Source: Siphonodentalium dalli (Eukaryota > Mollusca > Scaphopoda > Gadilida > Siphonodentaliidae). From it: a stretch of DNA of 64,000 nucleotides. Shown here piece by piece: positions 24,801-37,311 of the stretch (its first letter is position 1; each line of letters opens with the position of its first letter). Position numbers and translations under genes: made by a program. Under the pieces are notes generated by a model, which ran no database searches, was not told the origin of the DNA, and saw only the letters and a program-made list of their open reading frames with translations. The stretch covers positions 166,896,394 to 166,960,393 of the forward strand of contig CP136069.1 in the NCBI GenBank assembly GCA_032622095.1, written 5' to 3'.

Positions 24801-27800
24801 GTTTGAGGGCCCAAATCTCCGCCATTTTTTAACGGATTTACAATCTGTTTTCAGTTTTATGATCAACGTGTATGGTATATGTTATATATCAAGTTTCATA
24901 TGATTCGGAGACGAAATAAATTTTGGTACCCCGGACCACCCCTCCCCTGACCCACAACACTGAACCGACACTGGCAAAATTTGGCTCATCGCGTGCTCTC
25001 TTCAGACCGCACGCATTGGCGTATCAGTTGACATCCAAAGTTTGACATCTTCGGAGGAGATGTGATCACAAGCATATGGGGCCAAATTTGCATTGTTTGA
25101 AGGCCCACAACTCTGACATTTTTCAATGGATTTTCGAAATTCTTTCAGTTTCTAGATCGGTTGGCGGTATGGATGTTATATTCCAAGTTTCATCCGATTC
25201 GGAGAAGAATACAAAATTGGTACCCCGGACCACCCCTCCCCTGACCCACAACACTGAACCGACACTGGCAAAATTTGGCCCATCGCGTGCTCTCTTCAGA
25301 CCGCACGCACTGGGATATCAGACGACATCCAAAGTTCGACATCTTCGGAGGAGATAGGGTCACAAGCACATGGGACCAAATTGCAAACTTTGAGGGCCCG
25401 TAACTCTTGCATTTCTTCTCGGATTACAAAAATCCTTTCCGGTATGGGTTTGTTTTCGTTCAGGGAATCTACATACTTAAATAGATGAATGTCAATAATA
25501 AAAAAAAATTGCGAAAATATTGCCCCCACCCCAGTGTAAAAATATATGTCCAACCCTGTCAAATTTTCTTCCTCGGACTAAGCTGACAACGGTCAACACG
25601 ACTACAAAAACCAAATACAGTTATCTGGAATGATACGGGAGGACAACAGAGTACAATAAAATAGAGGTTTGCCAACTATGGGCGGTAACTCTTCAGGGAA
25701 AGGGCGGACCCAAGTTTTTATGCCCGTGGGCAGTAGTGCATATCGAGATGTGCATACGGTCTAATTTTCGATGCTCTGCTTCTTATAATTTCCGAGATAA
25801 TAAAATGACATTTTTTCAAATAAAGGGAGATAACTCCTCGGGGAAAACGCGGACAATATTCGTTATGCGACGATGGCATACAACTCTTTGATCCCAAGAT
25901 ACGTACCAAGTTTTAGTGTGCTACTCCTGGTACTTTTCGAGTAATAAGGGTTGCAAAAGTGTCCAGTATAATAATAATAATAATAATGAAAAATAATCGA
26001 AAAAGGGCCATAACTCTGTCAAAATATATTGGACCAACATCCGGATAGCATTATTTTTAGTAGACCTTAGATGCCTACATTCGCTAGAGATTTCGCGGTC
26101 CTCCTCCCATTAGTTTCTGAGTATTTCCAATTAAACAGAAAACGGCCGCAGTAGAAAAACAATATACTTCCTTGGTTACACCATGGAAGTATAATAATAG
26201 GGCAAATCATGAGCTCAATAAATCGCAGTTAAGGGACGGAAAATATGAATTAGGATGATTATATCTTTCCCTTAACATGTGTGGGTTGATCTCAAGTGTT
26301 TGGGAGTGACCCCACCCCTGCCTCGAAATTGGGTGACGGGATTGGGAAATAGTCAAACCCGGCCCAAAATGCGAATTTTGAGAGCCCGTAACTCCGTTAT
26401 TTTCCAATGGATTTAAAAATTGTTTTGAGTATTGTGATCAGCTACTTACATTGATTATTTGTTATAAATTTTGTCTGATTCAGAGACGAATAACATTTTG
26501 TTTATTGGAAAGAATACGGGCCCACATTCAAAGTTTGAGGGCCCAAATCTCCGCCATTTTTTAACGGATTTACAATCTGTTTTCAGTTTTATGATCAACG
26601 TGTATGGTATATGTTATATATCAAGTTTCATATGATTCGGAGACGAAATAAATTTTGGTACCCCGGACCACCCCTCCCCTGACCCACAACACTGAACCGA
26701 CACTGGCAAAATTTGGCTCATCGCGTGCTCTCTTCAGACCGCACGCATTGGCGTATCAGTTGACATCCAAAGTTTGACATCTTCGGAGGAGATGTGATCA
26801 CAAGCATATGGGGCCAAATTTGCATTGTTTGAAGGCCCACAACTCTGACATTTTTCAATGGATTTTCGAAATTCTTTCAGTTTCTAGATCGGTTGGCGGT
26901 ATGGATGTTATATTCCAAGTTTCATCCGATTCGGAGAAGAATACAAAATTGGTACCCCGGACCACCCCTCCCCTGACCCACAACACTGAACCGACACTGG
27001 CAAAATTTGGCCCATCGCGTGCTCTCTTCAGACCGCACGCACTGGGATATCAGACGACATCCAAAGTTCGACATCTTCGGAGGAGATAGGGTCACAAGCA
27101 CATGGGACCAAATTGCAAACTTTGAGGGCCCGTAACTCTTGCATTTCTTCTCGGATTACAAAAATCCTTTCCGGTATGGGTTTGTTTTCGTTCAGGGAAT
27201 CTACATACTTAAATAGATGAATGTCAATAATAAAAAAAAATTGCGAAAATATTGCCCCCACCCCAGTGTAAAAATATATGTCCAACCCTGTCAAATTTTC
27301 TTCCTCGGACTAAGCTGACAACGGTCAACACGACTACAAAAACCAAATACAGTTATCTGGAATGATACGGGAGGACAACAGAGTACAATAAAATAGAGGT
27401 TTGCCAACTATGGGCGGTAACTCTTCAGGGAAAGGGCGGACCCAAGTTTTTATGCCCGTGGGCAGTAGTGCATATCGAGATGTGCATACGGTCTAATTTT
27501 CGATGCTCTGCTTCTTATAATTTCCGAGATAATAAAATGACATTTTTTCAAATAAAGGGAGATAACTCCTCGGGGAAAACGCGGACAATATTCGTTATGC
27601 GACGATGGCATACAACTCTTTGATCCCAAGATACGTACCAAGTTTTAGTGTGCTACTCCTGGTACTTTTCGAGTAATAAGGGTTGCAAAAGTGTCCAGTA
27701 TAATAATAATAATAATAATGAAAAATAATCGAAAAAGGGCCATAACTCTGTCAAAATATATTGGACCAACATCCGGATAGCATTATTTTTAGTAGACCTT

Positions 27801-30800
27801 AGATGCCTACATTCGCTAGAGATTTCGCGGTCCTCCTCCCATTAGTTTCTGAGTATTTCCAATTAAACAGAAAACGGCCGCAGTAGAAAAACAATATACT
27901 TCCTTGGTTACACCATGGAAGTATAATAATAGGGCAAATCATGAGCTCAATAAATCGCAGTTAAGGGACGGAAAATATGAATTAGGATGATTATATCTTT
28001 CCCTTAACATGTGTGGGTTGATCTCAAGTGTTTGGGAGTGACCCCACCCCTGCCTCGAAATTGGGTGACGGGATTGGGAAATAGTCAAACCCGGCCCAAA
28101 ATGCGAATTTTGAGAGCCCGTAACTCCGTTATTTTCCAATGGATTTAAAAATTGTTTTGAGTATTGTGATCAGCTACTTACATTGATTATTTGTTATAAA
28201 TTTTGTCTGATTCAGAGACGAATAACATTTTGTTTATTGGAAAGAATACGGGCCCACATTCAAAGTTTGAGGGCCCAAATCTCCGCCATTTTTTAACGGA
28301 TTTACAATCTGTTTTCAGTTTTATGATCAACGTGTATGGTATATGTTATATATCAAGTTTCATATGATTCGGAGACGAAATAAATTTTGGTACCCCGGAC
28401 CACCCCTCCCCTGACCCACAACACTGAACCGACACTGGCAAAATTTGGCTCATCGCGTGCTCTCTTCAGACCGCACGCATTGGCGTATCAGTTGACATCC
28501 AAAGTTTGACATCTTCGGAGGAGATGTGATCACAAGCATATGGGGCCAAATTTGCATTGTTTGAAGGCCCACAACTCTGACATTTTTCAATGGATTTTCG
28601 AAATTCTTTCAGTTTCTAGATCGGTTGGCGGTATGGATGTTATATTCCAAGTTTCATCCGATTCGGAGAAGAATACAAAATTGGTACCCCCGGACCACCC
28701 CTCCCCTGACCCACAACACTGAACCGACACTGGCAAAATTTGGCCCATCGCGTGCTCTCTTCAGACCGCACGCACTGGGATATCAGACGACATCCAAAGT
28801 TCGACATCTTCGGAGGAGATAGGGTCACAAGCACATGGGACCAAATTGCAAACTTTGAGGGCCCGTAACTCTTGCATTTCTTCTCGGATTACAAAAATCC
28901 TTTCCGGTATGGGTTTGTTTTCGTTCAGGGAATCTACATACTTAAATAGATGAATGTCAATAATAAAAAAAAATTGCGAAAATATTGCCCCCACCCCAGT
29001 GTAAAAATATATGTCCAACCCTGTCAAATTTTCTTCCTCGGACTAAGCTGACAACGGTCAACACGACTACAAAAACCAAATACAGTTATCTGGAATGATA
29101 CGGGAGGACAACAGAGTACAATAAAATAGAGGTTTGCCAACTATGGGCGGTAACTCTTCAGGGAAAGGGCGGACCCAAGTTTTTATGCCCGTGGGCAGTA
29201 GTGCATATCGAGATGTGCATACGGTCTAATTTTCGATGCTCTGCTTCTTATAATTTCCGAGATAATAAAATGACATTTTTTCAAATAAAGGGAGATAACT
29301 CCTCGGGGAAAACGCGGACAATATTCGTTATGCGACGATGGCATACAACTCTTTGATCCCAAGATACGTACCAAGTTTTAGTGTGCTACTCCTGGTACTT
29401 TTCGAGTAATAAGGGTTGCAAAAGTGTCCAGTATAATAATAATAATAATAATGAAAAATAATCGAAAAAGGGCCATAACTCTGTCAAAATATATTGGACC
29501 AACATCCGGATAGCATTATTTTTAGTAGACCTTAGATGCCTACATTCGCTAGAGATTTCGCGGTCCTCCTCCCATTAGTTTCTGAGTATTTCCAATTAAA
29601 CAGAAAACGGCCGCAGTAGAAAAACAATATACTTCCTTGGTTACACCATGGAAGTATAATAATAGGGCAAATCATGAGCTCAATAAATCGCAGTTAAGGG
29701 ACGGAAAATATGAATTAGGATGATTATATCTTTCCCTTAACATGTGTGGGTTGATCTCAAGTGTTTGGGAGTGACCCCACCCCTGCCTCGAAATTGGGTG
29801 ACGGGATTGGGAAATAGTCAAACCCGGCCCAAAATGCGAATTTTGAGAGCCCGTAACTCCGTTATTTTCCAATGGATTTAAAAATTGTTTTGAGTATTGT
29901 GATCAGCTACTTACATTGATTATTTGTTATAAATTTTGTCTGATTCAGAGACGAATAACATTTTGTTTATTGGAAAGAATACGGGCCCACATTCAAAGTT
30001 TGAGGGCCCAAATCTCCGCCATTTTTTAACGGATTTACAATCTGTTTTCAGTTTTATGATCAACGTGTATGGTATATGTTATATATCAAGTTTCATATGA
30101 TTCGGAGACGAAATAAATTTTGGTACCCCGGACCACCCCTCCCCTGACCCACAACACTGAACCGACACTGGCAAAATTTGGCTCATCGCGTGCTCTCTTC
30201 AGACCGCACGCATTGGCGTATCAGTTGACATCCAAAGTTTGACATCTTCGGAGGAGATGTGATCACAAGCATATGGGGCCAAATTTGCATTGTTTGAAGG
30301 CCCACAACTCTGACATTTTTCAATGGATTTTCGAAATTCTTTCAGTTTCTAGATCGGTTGGCGGTATGGATGTTATATTCCAAGTTTCATCCGATTCGGA
30401 GAAGAATACAAAATTGGTACCCCCGGACCACCCCTCCCCTGACCCACAACACTGAACCGACACTGGCAAAATTTGGCCCATCGCGTGCTCTCTTCAGACC
30501 GCACGCACTGGGATATCAGACGACATCCAAAGTTCGACATCTTCGGAGGAGATAGGGTCACAAGCACATGGGACCAAATTGCAAACTTTGAGGGCCCGTA
30601 ACTCTTGCATTTCTTCTCGGATTACAAAAATCCTTTCCGGTATGGGTTTGTTTTCGTTCAGGGAATCTACATACTTAAATAGATGAATGTCAATAATAAA
30701 AAAAAATTGCGAAAATATTGCCCCCACCCCAGTGTAAAAATATATGTCCAACCCTGTCAAATTTTCTTCCTCGGACTAAGCTGACAACGGTCAACACGAC

Positions 30801-31396
30801 TACAAAAACCAAATACAGTTATCTGGAATGATACGGGAGGACAACAGAGTACAATAAAATAGAGGTTTGCCAACTATGGGCGGTAACTCTTCAGGGAAAG
30901 GGCGGACCCAAGTTTTTATGCCCGTGGGCAGTAGTGCATATCGAGATGTGCATACGGTCTAATTTTCGATGCTCTGCTTCTTATAATTTCCGAGATAATA
31001 AAATGACATTTTTTCAAATAAAGGGAGATAACTCCTCGGGGAAAACGCGGACAATATTCGTTATGCGACGATGGCATACAACTCTTTGATCCCAAGATAC
31101 GTACCAAGTTTTAGTGTGCTACTCCTGGTACTTTTCGAGTAATAAGGGTTGCAAAAGTGTCCAGTATAATAATAATAATAATAATGAAAAATAATCGAAA
31201 AAGGGCCATAACTCTGTCAAAATATATTGGACCAACATCCGGATAGCATTATTTTTAGTAGACCTTAGATGCCTACATTCGCTAGAGATTTCGCGGTCCT
31301 CCTCCCATTAGTTTCTGAGTATTTCCAATTAAACAGAAAACGGCCGCAGTAGAAAAACAATATACTTCCTTGGTTACACCATGGAAGTATAATAAT
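21829..31396 (+). repeat. Tandem array B, 1732-1733 bp unit, about 5.5 copies
   Basis: Hairpins at 22699, 24431, 26163, 27895, 29628 and 31361 give periods of 1732, 1732, 1732, 1733 and 1733. The extra base is one C in the ggtaccccggacc string, present only near 28687 and 30420. Otherwise I saw essentially no differences among full units. B is a diverged relative of A with the same order of parts: 294 bp sub-repeats, AAT tract, gggccataactctg, terminal hairpin. The first partial unit has a deletion joining cgacacttg to caaactttgag near 21912. The array ends at the hairpin and passes into D. No gene is supported. Confidence 0.95.
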
Positions 31397-32806
31397 ATTG
31401 GAAAAAAATAATAAATTGAATAACAATATACTTCCATATTAAAATATGGAAGTATAATAAGGGAATCGCGCGAAATTGATTGGTATGTCGATATTATGGT
31501 TTATTGACATTTCTGTGTTCAGTTGGAACGTTCTGGTGTGACCTCCACCCATGCCTCGAAATTTGGTGACGTGGATAGAAAAGTCGCCATATATCGGCCA
31601 ATTTTCGAGATATCGAGCTAATTTTTGCGTCATTGTGTTCGTATGCGATGCCCCTTTATTATTTAGCAGGGTTCTGGTAAGGTATTGTGGCGATATTTTA
31701 CTATGTAGGCCAATATGTATGTTGTTCAGTACATACTTTTCGAATATCTCTGGCCTCTATCGACATAATACGGCAAGTAGGTAATCATTTAGAAGTACTA
31801 GAAATTCCCCATCGGATGACACCAAAAACGTGACGATTGGTTGAAGGAATTTAAATCCACAGTGCATCTTCTGTAAACTTGATAAGAATGAAGTGGCCAC
31901 ACTTTCTACATTTGTCAACCGATTCACAAAATTCACTCATAATGGCCCTCAGTACATATTATAGATACTTCACAACAATTTTGGTTCAAATCGGAGACAA
32001 TAAAAAAATGACAAATTTTGACCCCTTCCCTAGTGCGGACAAATTTCATTGGATCTTGGTCAAAATTTCACCATTTCATCTTCTCTCTATGGACAACACA
32101 CTCACATAAACCAAATCCAGTTTATATGCGTCGTCTAGGAGGAGATAGAGTCATAAGCACTTTCTCCTCAATTGATGTATGAATACAATTTTCGATGGTC
32201 TGTAACTTGGACATTTCTCAACCGATTTACAAAATTCTTTCAGGAGGATCATTAGTACGTCCTATAGATACACGACAGTAAAAATAGTTGAAATCATCGC
32301 AAAAAAAATTTGCGAAAATTTTGCCCCCACCTAAACCCCAAAAATATAAGTTCGTCCCTGTTCAAAACTTGTTTTCGTATCAAGTTGCTAATGATTAACT
32401 GCATAGAAGCTCTCAAATTTGGATATCCTGCATGCCATAGCCAGACACAGGATATGAAATAAATCGAGTTTGGCTAACCATGGGCGACAACTCTGTGGCG
32501 AAAGCGCGGACATAAATTGTAATGCATTCACCCAATAGGGCATACTGAGTTGTACATATGGTCCAAATTTGGAGTCTCTGCTGCTCATATTTTTCGAGAT
32601 ACAGCAAACCCATTTGTTCACAAAAGGGGAGATAACTCTGAAAATCAAGCGCGGACAATATCCTATATAGTCTATTGACCTAGAATTATTATAGGTCTAT
32701 ATACGTACGAAATTCCAGATCTCTATATATTGTACTTCCAGAGATATAAGAGTTACAAAATTGCTAAGAATAATAATAATAATAATAATATTGGAAAAAA
32801 ATAATA
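31397..32806 (+). repeat. D unit, copy 3, plus truncated start of another
   Basis: A full D unit (31397-32789) is followed by the first 17 bp or so of the next unit's linker, attggaaaaaaataataa, which stops at 32806-32807. The missing part of the linker begins the D unit at 50517. TAA is shared by both ends. Confidence 0.92.
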
Positions 32807-33944
32807 ACGAACCAAAGACGTTTGGGTCGTATATAGGCTATATCTGATTTTGTGACGTCACCAATTTTTAAGTAATACGACCCTTGGATTTTGAATTTTG
32901 GGGAGCAGAAATGTCCCACATAGGATCGGTGGGCCTAAAGCATTATTGTCGTAAAACTTGAAACTATAGATATATTACTGTAGTCTATAGGCAGTAATAA
33001 TATATAATGATTATATGTAAGATGATATTTATATATGTATTTTATCTTGGATTACGCTAGAATATGGTCATAACCAATAAATAATTTGAATTTGTATATT
33101 GTCGTAATCGGTTGTCAAGACCAACACAAATCAGTCGATGATTGTTTACAAATTAAAAAACATTTTCCCAGAAAACTAATACCAGTCGCATCAATGCCCA
33201 TGTAGAGAATATCTTCAATTTTCTATCGGTATTTTAGATAGATTCGTGCAATATTCATAAGTTTAAAGCAGAGTAACCCGGGCTAGGCTATTAACTTGTT
33301 TCGATCATCGACGAATATTTCGATTCAGTCCATCAGTGCTCGTCGATAAAATCTAAAAATAAATCCGATAAATAAAATTTGATGATAACATATAGTTCCA
33401 AACGCATTGACAATTTAAACCCATAATATTCTGCAATTGTATGAAACAAACTACTTCTTTAATTGTATTGAGGTTTACTAATGTTATAAAATGTTGTATT
33501 TCTAACAACAACGAACGAAGAGATGTGAGTTTGTGCTATAAATTAATACGCAATCACAATTCACAAATAGTCCCGCCGCAGAAATAATTCGTGAACACGA
33601 GGTGCAATTTATGTGAATATCGGCATAAACCGAGCACAACAACCGACTGTGACTAGCAGGTAAGTTACGTCAGTATGTGTGCATATTTGTGAACTCCATC
33701 TGTCCATAATTTCTAAGCATACTTTCAACGTGATGACAATTTTGCAAATGAAAACAACAGAAAACAACAGAAAACTTGGAAAATTCGATGCACCATCAAA
33801 ACATCAATCATGGTAGGCCTATTGTCAATGTCATTATGTTCAAAGTTCTACATGGTGATATTCAATCAGCAACCATTGATTAGATGCCAACAACAATCAA
33901 TGAATCATTGCACTAAGTGAACGTTACATTAACTTGCTTAAGGG
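32807..33944. other. Lower-copy non-coding DNA
   Basis: No frame longer than about 60 codons and no recognisable family. The string cag|gtaagt at 33657-33665 matches a splice-donor consensus and could mark an untranslated exon, but nothing else supports a gene. The phrase gagtttgtgctataaatta near 33528 recurs near 49155. Confidence 0.45.
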
Positions 33945-34326
33945 TACATTCAGACAACCACGATGCAATAGTAAGTGGACAGATTTCCGTCGTAGGAAGT
34001 AACTGGTAGCTGGACTGCGCATGTCCACGTCCAAATCGTAGGGCATAAAATAATATCAAGCTCTTGATTTTAGATGCTAAACCGTGGCATTCTTGGTTAT
34101 CACCACTTGCGGCTTAATCGCAGTCATGTGTACATATAAATCTTGTTGTTGTTGGCATCAAAAATCGAAGCTTGAAATGATAGCAGGCCAGTAGTCAATC
34201 ACATGCTTTAGGAACAATCTATGATATCATAATGTATGCAACATCGCAAGCGTCCGAACAAACTATTGACGATCATGTCGGGCTTAGTTCCTCTACTTAC
34301 GATTGAATCATGGTCGTCTGAATGTA
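33945..34326. mobile_element. TIR element, family T1, complete copy (non-autonomous)
   Basis: TACATTCAGACAACCACGAT at the left end is matched, inverted, by the right end (atggtcgtctgaatgta, 34310-34326); the inverted repeats run about 36 bp with a few mismatches, through gtaagtgga. The 382 bp interior has no coding capacity. Two further copies follow: one broken by the 34362 element, and one at about 35591-36110 interrupted by the 5S-like repeat. I cannot assign a superfamily because the flanking duplication is unclear. Confidence 0.75.
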
Positions 34327-34361
34327 CACTACTAAGGCAACCATGCATGATTCAATTGTAA

Positions 34362-35032
34362 GTGCCACCACACACGCTGCGATTAAAATCGTAAGTGGGG
34401 AAAATCGCAGGAGGAAGCATCCAATGCGCATGCCCACGACATGGCCCACGTAGCCAAATCGTAGCGATCAAGCACTGTTTGATTTTACCAGGAAAATCGT
34501 GGCGTGACCTTGGCAACGCACGCGATCGTAGCTGTCACATGACCACTGTCGCACTGGTCATGTTGTAAATACCACGAAAATTAAACATTCAAAAATGGCG
34601 CAACGTTTACAAACTTCTTGCACTTACAAAAACGAGGCCACATTGGTGGAGATGTGGCACGACGGAGTGCATGCCTATACCATATATCAGGCAAGGAGAA
34701 GAGGGCTGTCGCAATTGTTGAAATTCAATTGGGGCAGCTGAGCCTGTTGAGTTGACAGGTACAAAAATGTAAAAATAAAAACAATATTCAATTTCACCTG
34801 AACTTTCAACATCAAATTGTTAGTTTAGAAAATTTAGAAACATGCCATGCATATGTATTTAGTTGCATAATGTGGAGAATGTGATCTAACGTTTTGCTAT
34901 CATGTGATCGATCACGTGGATAAAATCGTAGCTGTAAACATCGCAGCACCATAGCGTCTGCGGGCAAGCTACTATTTCTCCACCTACGATTTTCTCCACT
35001 GACGATTTTAATCGTAGCATCTGCGGTGGCAC
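34362..35032. mobile_element. Harbinger-like TIR element nested in a T1 copy
   Basis: Ends are GTGCCACC and GGTGGCAC; the inverted repeats extend about 46 bp (gctgcgattaaaatcg against cgattttaatcgtagc). It is flanked by TAA at 34359-34361 and 35033-35035. Three-base TWA duplications are typical of PIF/Harbinger elements. Removing the element and one TAA restores a continuous T1 left end (ttcaattgtaa joined to gtggaagaatttcc), which proves insertion. It is 671 bp and encodes no transposase. Confidence 0.85.
34595..34741 (+). pseudogene. 48-codon frame inside the Harbinger-like element
   Basis: A short frame starts ATGGCGCAACG and ends TGA. Its middle reads ATLVEMWHDGVHAY, which recalls the start of Myb/SANT- or MADF-type DNA-binding domains that accompany the transposase in Harbinger elements. 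The resemblance is by eye only and the frame is far too short for a complete domain. It may be the remnant of an internally deleted autonomous parent, or chance. Confidence 0.25.
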
Positions 35033-35236
35033 TAAGTGGAAGAATTTCCATCGTAGGAAGTAACCATGCTAGATCACGTCAAATTCGCAAGTAAAAAATA
35101 TCAATATCAAGCACTGACATTTGTTTTTATATTCAAAATCGTGGCTTATGCTTGGATACTATACTTCCACTTGCAGTGTAATCACAGTTGTGTGTGTAGC
35201 GTTCACATTGTGAATCTGAATGTAGAAGGCCGATGA
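35033..35236. mobile_element. T1 element, second copy (interior fragment)
   Basis: Continues the T1 copy split by the 34362 insertion (gtggaagaatttccatcgta, then gaaggccgatgact). It matches 35610-35812 closely, then is cut where the 35237 element begins. Confidence 0.7.
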
Positions 35237-35590
35237 CTGCAGTGCGGTTAGCGTTGCCACCGCGGCCGAAATGCAACTACACCGCAGCTCCACTGGCTAA
35301 CTACAGTTAGGCCGCGGTATAACTGCCATTCAGCATGGTGTAGTTGCGACGGTGTACTTTCATCAAACTGAAAAAAGACAATACAAACCAGAAATCTAAC
35401 CATGGTGTACATGCCATTCGACTGCGAGAGTAGTTGCCTTTCAGCTGCAGTGAACTTGCTGTTTGGCCGCAGTGTCTGAGTGTACTTGCTGTTCAACCCG
35501 CGGTGCTCAACTGCTGTTACAAACTCTGACACCGCGGCCAAACGGCAAATTCACAGCGGTGCCAATGGACACTTGTTTTGTCCAGCAGGG
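35237..35590. mobile_element. TIR element T2, 5'-truncated copy
   Basis: Right end ttgttttgtccagcaggg (35573-35590) followed by TA. The sequence matches the reverse complement of the interrupted copy at 42899-43771. About 28 bp are missing at the left end, which joins T1 sequence at ctgcagtgcgg. Rich in accgcgg and tgcagt strings; no transposase. The 97-codon minus-strand frame has no recognisable domain. Confidence 0.75.
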
Positions 35591-36110
35591 TACACTAAGG
35601 TGACCATGATTCATTCGTAAGTGGAAGAATTTCCATCGTAGGAAGTAGCTGACGTCATAATCGCAAGAAAAAAAATAATGTCAATAATATCAAGCACTGT
35701 TTGATTTTAGATTCAAAATCGTGGCTTATCCTTGAATACTTCCACTTGCAATGTAATCGCAGTTGTGTGTATAGCTGTCGCATTGTAAATGTAGAAGGCC
35801 GATGACTTCTCTGCTCGAGAGGTCTAGATTTCTTGGTCATGGTCGTTAGACGCTTTGTGTGATCACCGAAGTTAAGCAATGTCGAAGCCGCTTGGATGTG
35901 TGACTAGCTTTGGGATTCTGGGTGCTGCCAACTTTCGGTGCGACTCCCGCATTTCTCTTTCTCGTTCTGTTACATGTGTACGTAAAAAATCATGTATGAC
36001 GACCCCTCAGTCTACCGGTATCTATCAATAAACTATCCGTAATTTCGTCAGGTCCCGATGCCTCCACTTACGATTGTATCATGGTCGTCTGAATGTTCAC
36101 TAACGACACA
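35591..36110. mobile_element. T1 element, third copy, interrupted by a 5S-like repeat
   Basis: Left end tacactaaggtgaccatgat to gaaggccgatgact, then the 5S-like insertion, then the right inverted end (ccacttacgattgtatcatg, gtctgaatgttcac) near 36065-36110. Confidence 0.7.
35840..35990 (+). repeat. 5S rRNA-derived SINE-like sequence
   Basis: The stretch gatcaccgaagttaagcaat (35861-35880), cttggatgtgtgac (35891-35904) and gggattctgggtgctgcc (35912-35929) follows the internal control region of 5S rRNA in order and spacing (A box, C box, then the 3' part). The 5' third of 5S is not matched and several conserved bases differ, so it is not a functional 5S gene. The tail ggtgcgactcccgcatttct and ttctcgttctgttaca recurs at 45093-45135 without the 5S part, which points to a SINE family with a 5S-type promoter. 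Confidence 0.7.
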
Positions 36111-37311
36111 AAATAACTGCAAATTCAGAGACCTGTACGGTAATCGACTACTACTTGACTAGTCGGACCCCTTCTAAGAGCTCCCATTTCTATGCACATA
36201 CAGTATGACGTATAAAATGAGCAATGTGTCATCGCAGTTTTGAGTGTCCAATAAGTTTGCAAAGTTTTTTTGTCTTTATGGTGTAACTCTTTAGACAAGG
36301 CCGTTATTTCGTAAAAGTGATATTTAAAGAAATAAAGGGCATCTTAAAATTATCTCTCATTTTGAAAACATAAACCGCAGTGCTTATATTTTTTCGGCGA
36401 GAATCCAAATCTAGATTCTCGCAAATATTCTCACAATTTACCCTGTATTCTTGTGAAAAGGTATGTATGGATTCTAGCAAAATCAGATGAAATAGATCGG
36501 TATGCCATTGGGCGCCGTTGTATCTAATCCCATACTGTGCCGACTAGGTGACAATAATAATAAAAACAAAATTATCTATGCACAAATAGCATTGCGAATT
36601 GCGATACTAATATTAAACTTCTAAAAGCTCTAAATTGATCGAAGCAACTGTATGTTGAAAATTAAGTGTCGGCGCACACGGCCCCGATTGTGCCCGGTAA
36701 ATCCGGCTGCCGGATAAATCGGGCCCGATAAAATCTGGGGTTCAGCGCGCACGAGTCCGATTTTCACTCTGGTCATATGCATGCTATGCATGTCACTGTA
36801 GTAAATAGTCAACTGGTGTACGTGGTCAGCCTATCTAGACATTTACTATATCTACCGGTAGTCCTGGTGATTTATATTCATATGAATTTCTAAAGACTAA
36901 TATTTATTAATAATAAACTAAATAAATATATTAATAATAATATATTGAGGTCACGGGCAATACAGTTAATAGTGCCAATAGCCGTAAATTGGCGTAATCT
37001 ACCTTTCCACAGCTGCCTCCCTCTTGTTGCGATTATTATATACGGGCACCTATTTTCTACCAGCCGTTGTTTCTTGTCGATTGATCAGAATTCTTGATAT
37101 AATTTTAGAATAGCGGTCGCTGCTAACTATTCCGATATTATGAATGATGTTTTGGTCATGTGACAAGCAAAACACCCGCGTTGCCATCGTCATGAGCCGG
37201 ATTTTCCTGATGAAATCAAATTCAGTTGGATCGGTCCGATTAAATCGTATCCGACAAAAACTGGCCCAACCCAAAACAGGTGTCCCCAAATAATCTCTGG
37301 ATCCATCCCTG
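36111..37311. other. Lower-copy DNA with GC-rich repeat fragments
   Basis: No gene. Near 36666-36770 a GC-rich stretch has internal direct repeats (ggcgcacacg...ccgatt and agcgcgcacg...ccgatt) and ccggtaaatccgg / ccggataaatcggg, probably part of an unidentified DNA element. The stretch 37272-37310 (aaacaggtgtcccc, ctggatccatccctg) matches the right end of the hAT-type element at 43381-43418, as a solitary end. Confidence 0.5.

Noticed and set aside
21829-31396. CRISPR array or phage-type repeat
   Set aside because: Units are 1.7 kb with no short repeat-spacer pattern, and the genome is evidently eukaryotic.
33657-33665. Splice donor of a first exon
   Set aside because: cag|gtaagt is a good match but stands alone: no coding exon, acceptor or downstream frame could be linked to it.
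35840-35935. Functional 5S rRNA gene
   Set aside because: The 5' third is missing and conserved positions in the internal control region are changed; the tail is SINE-like.
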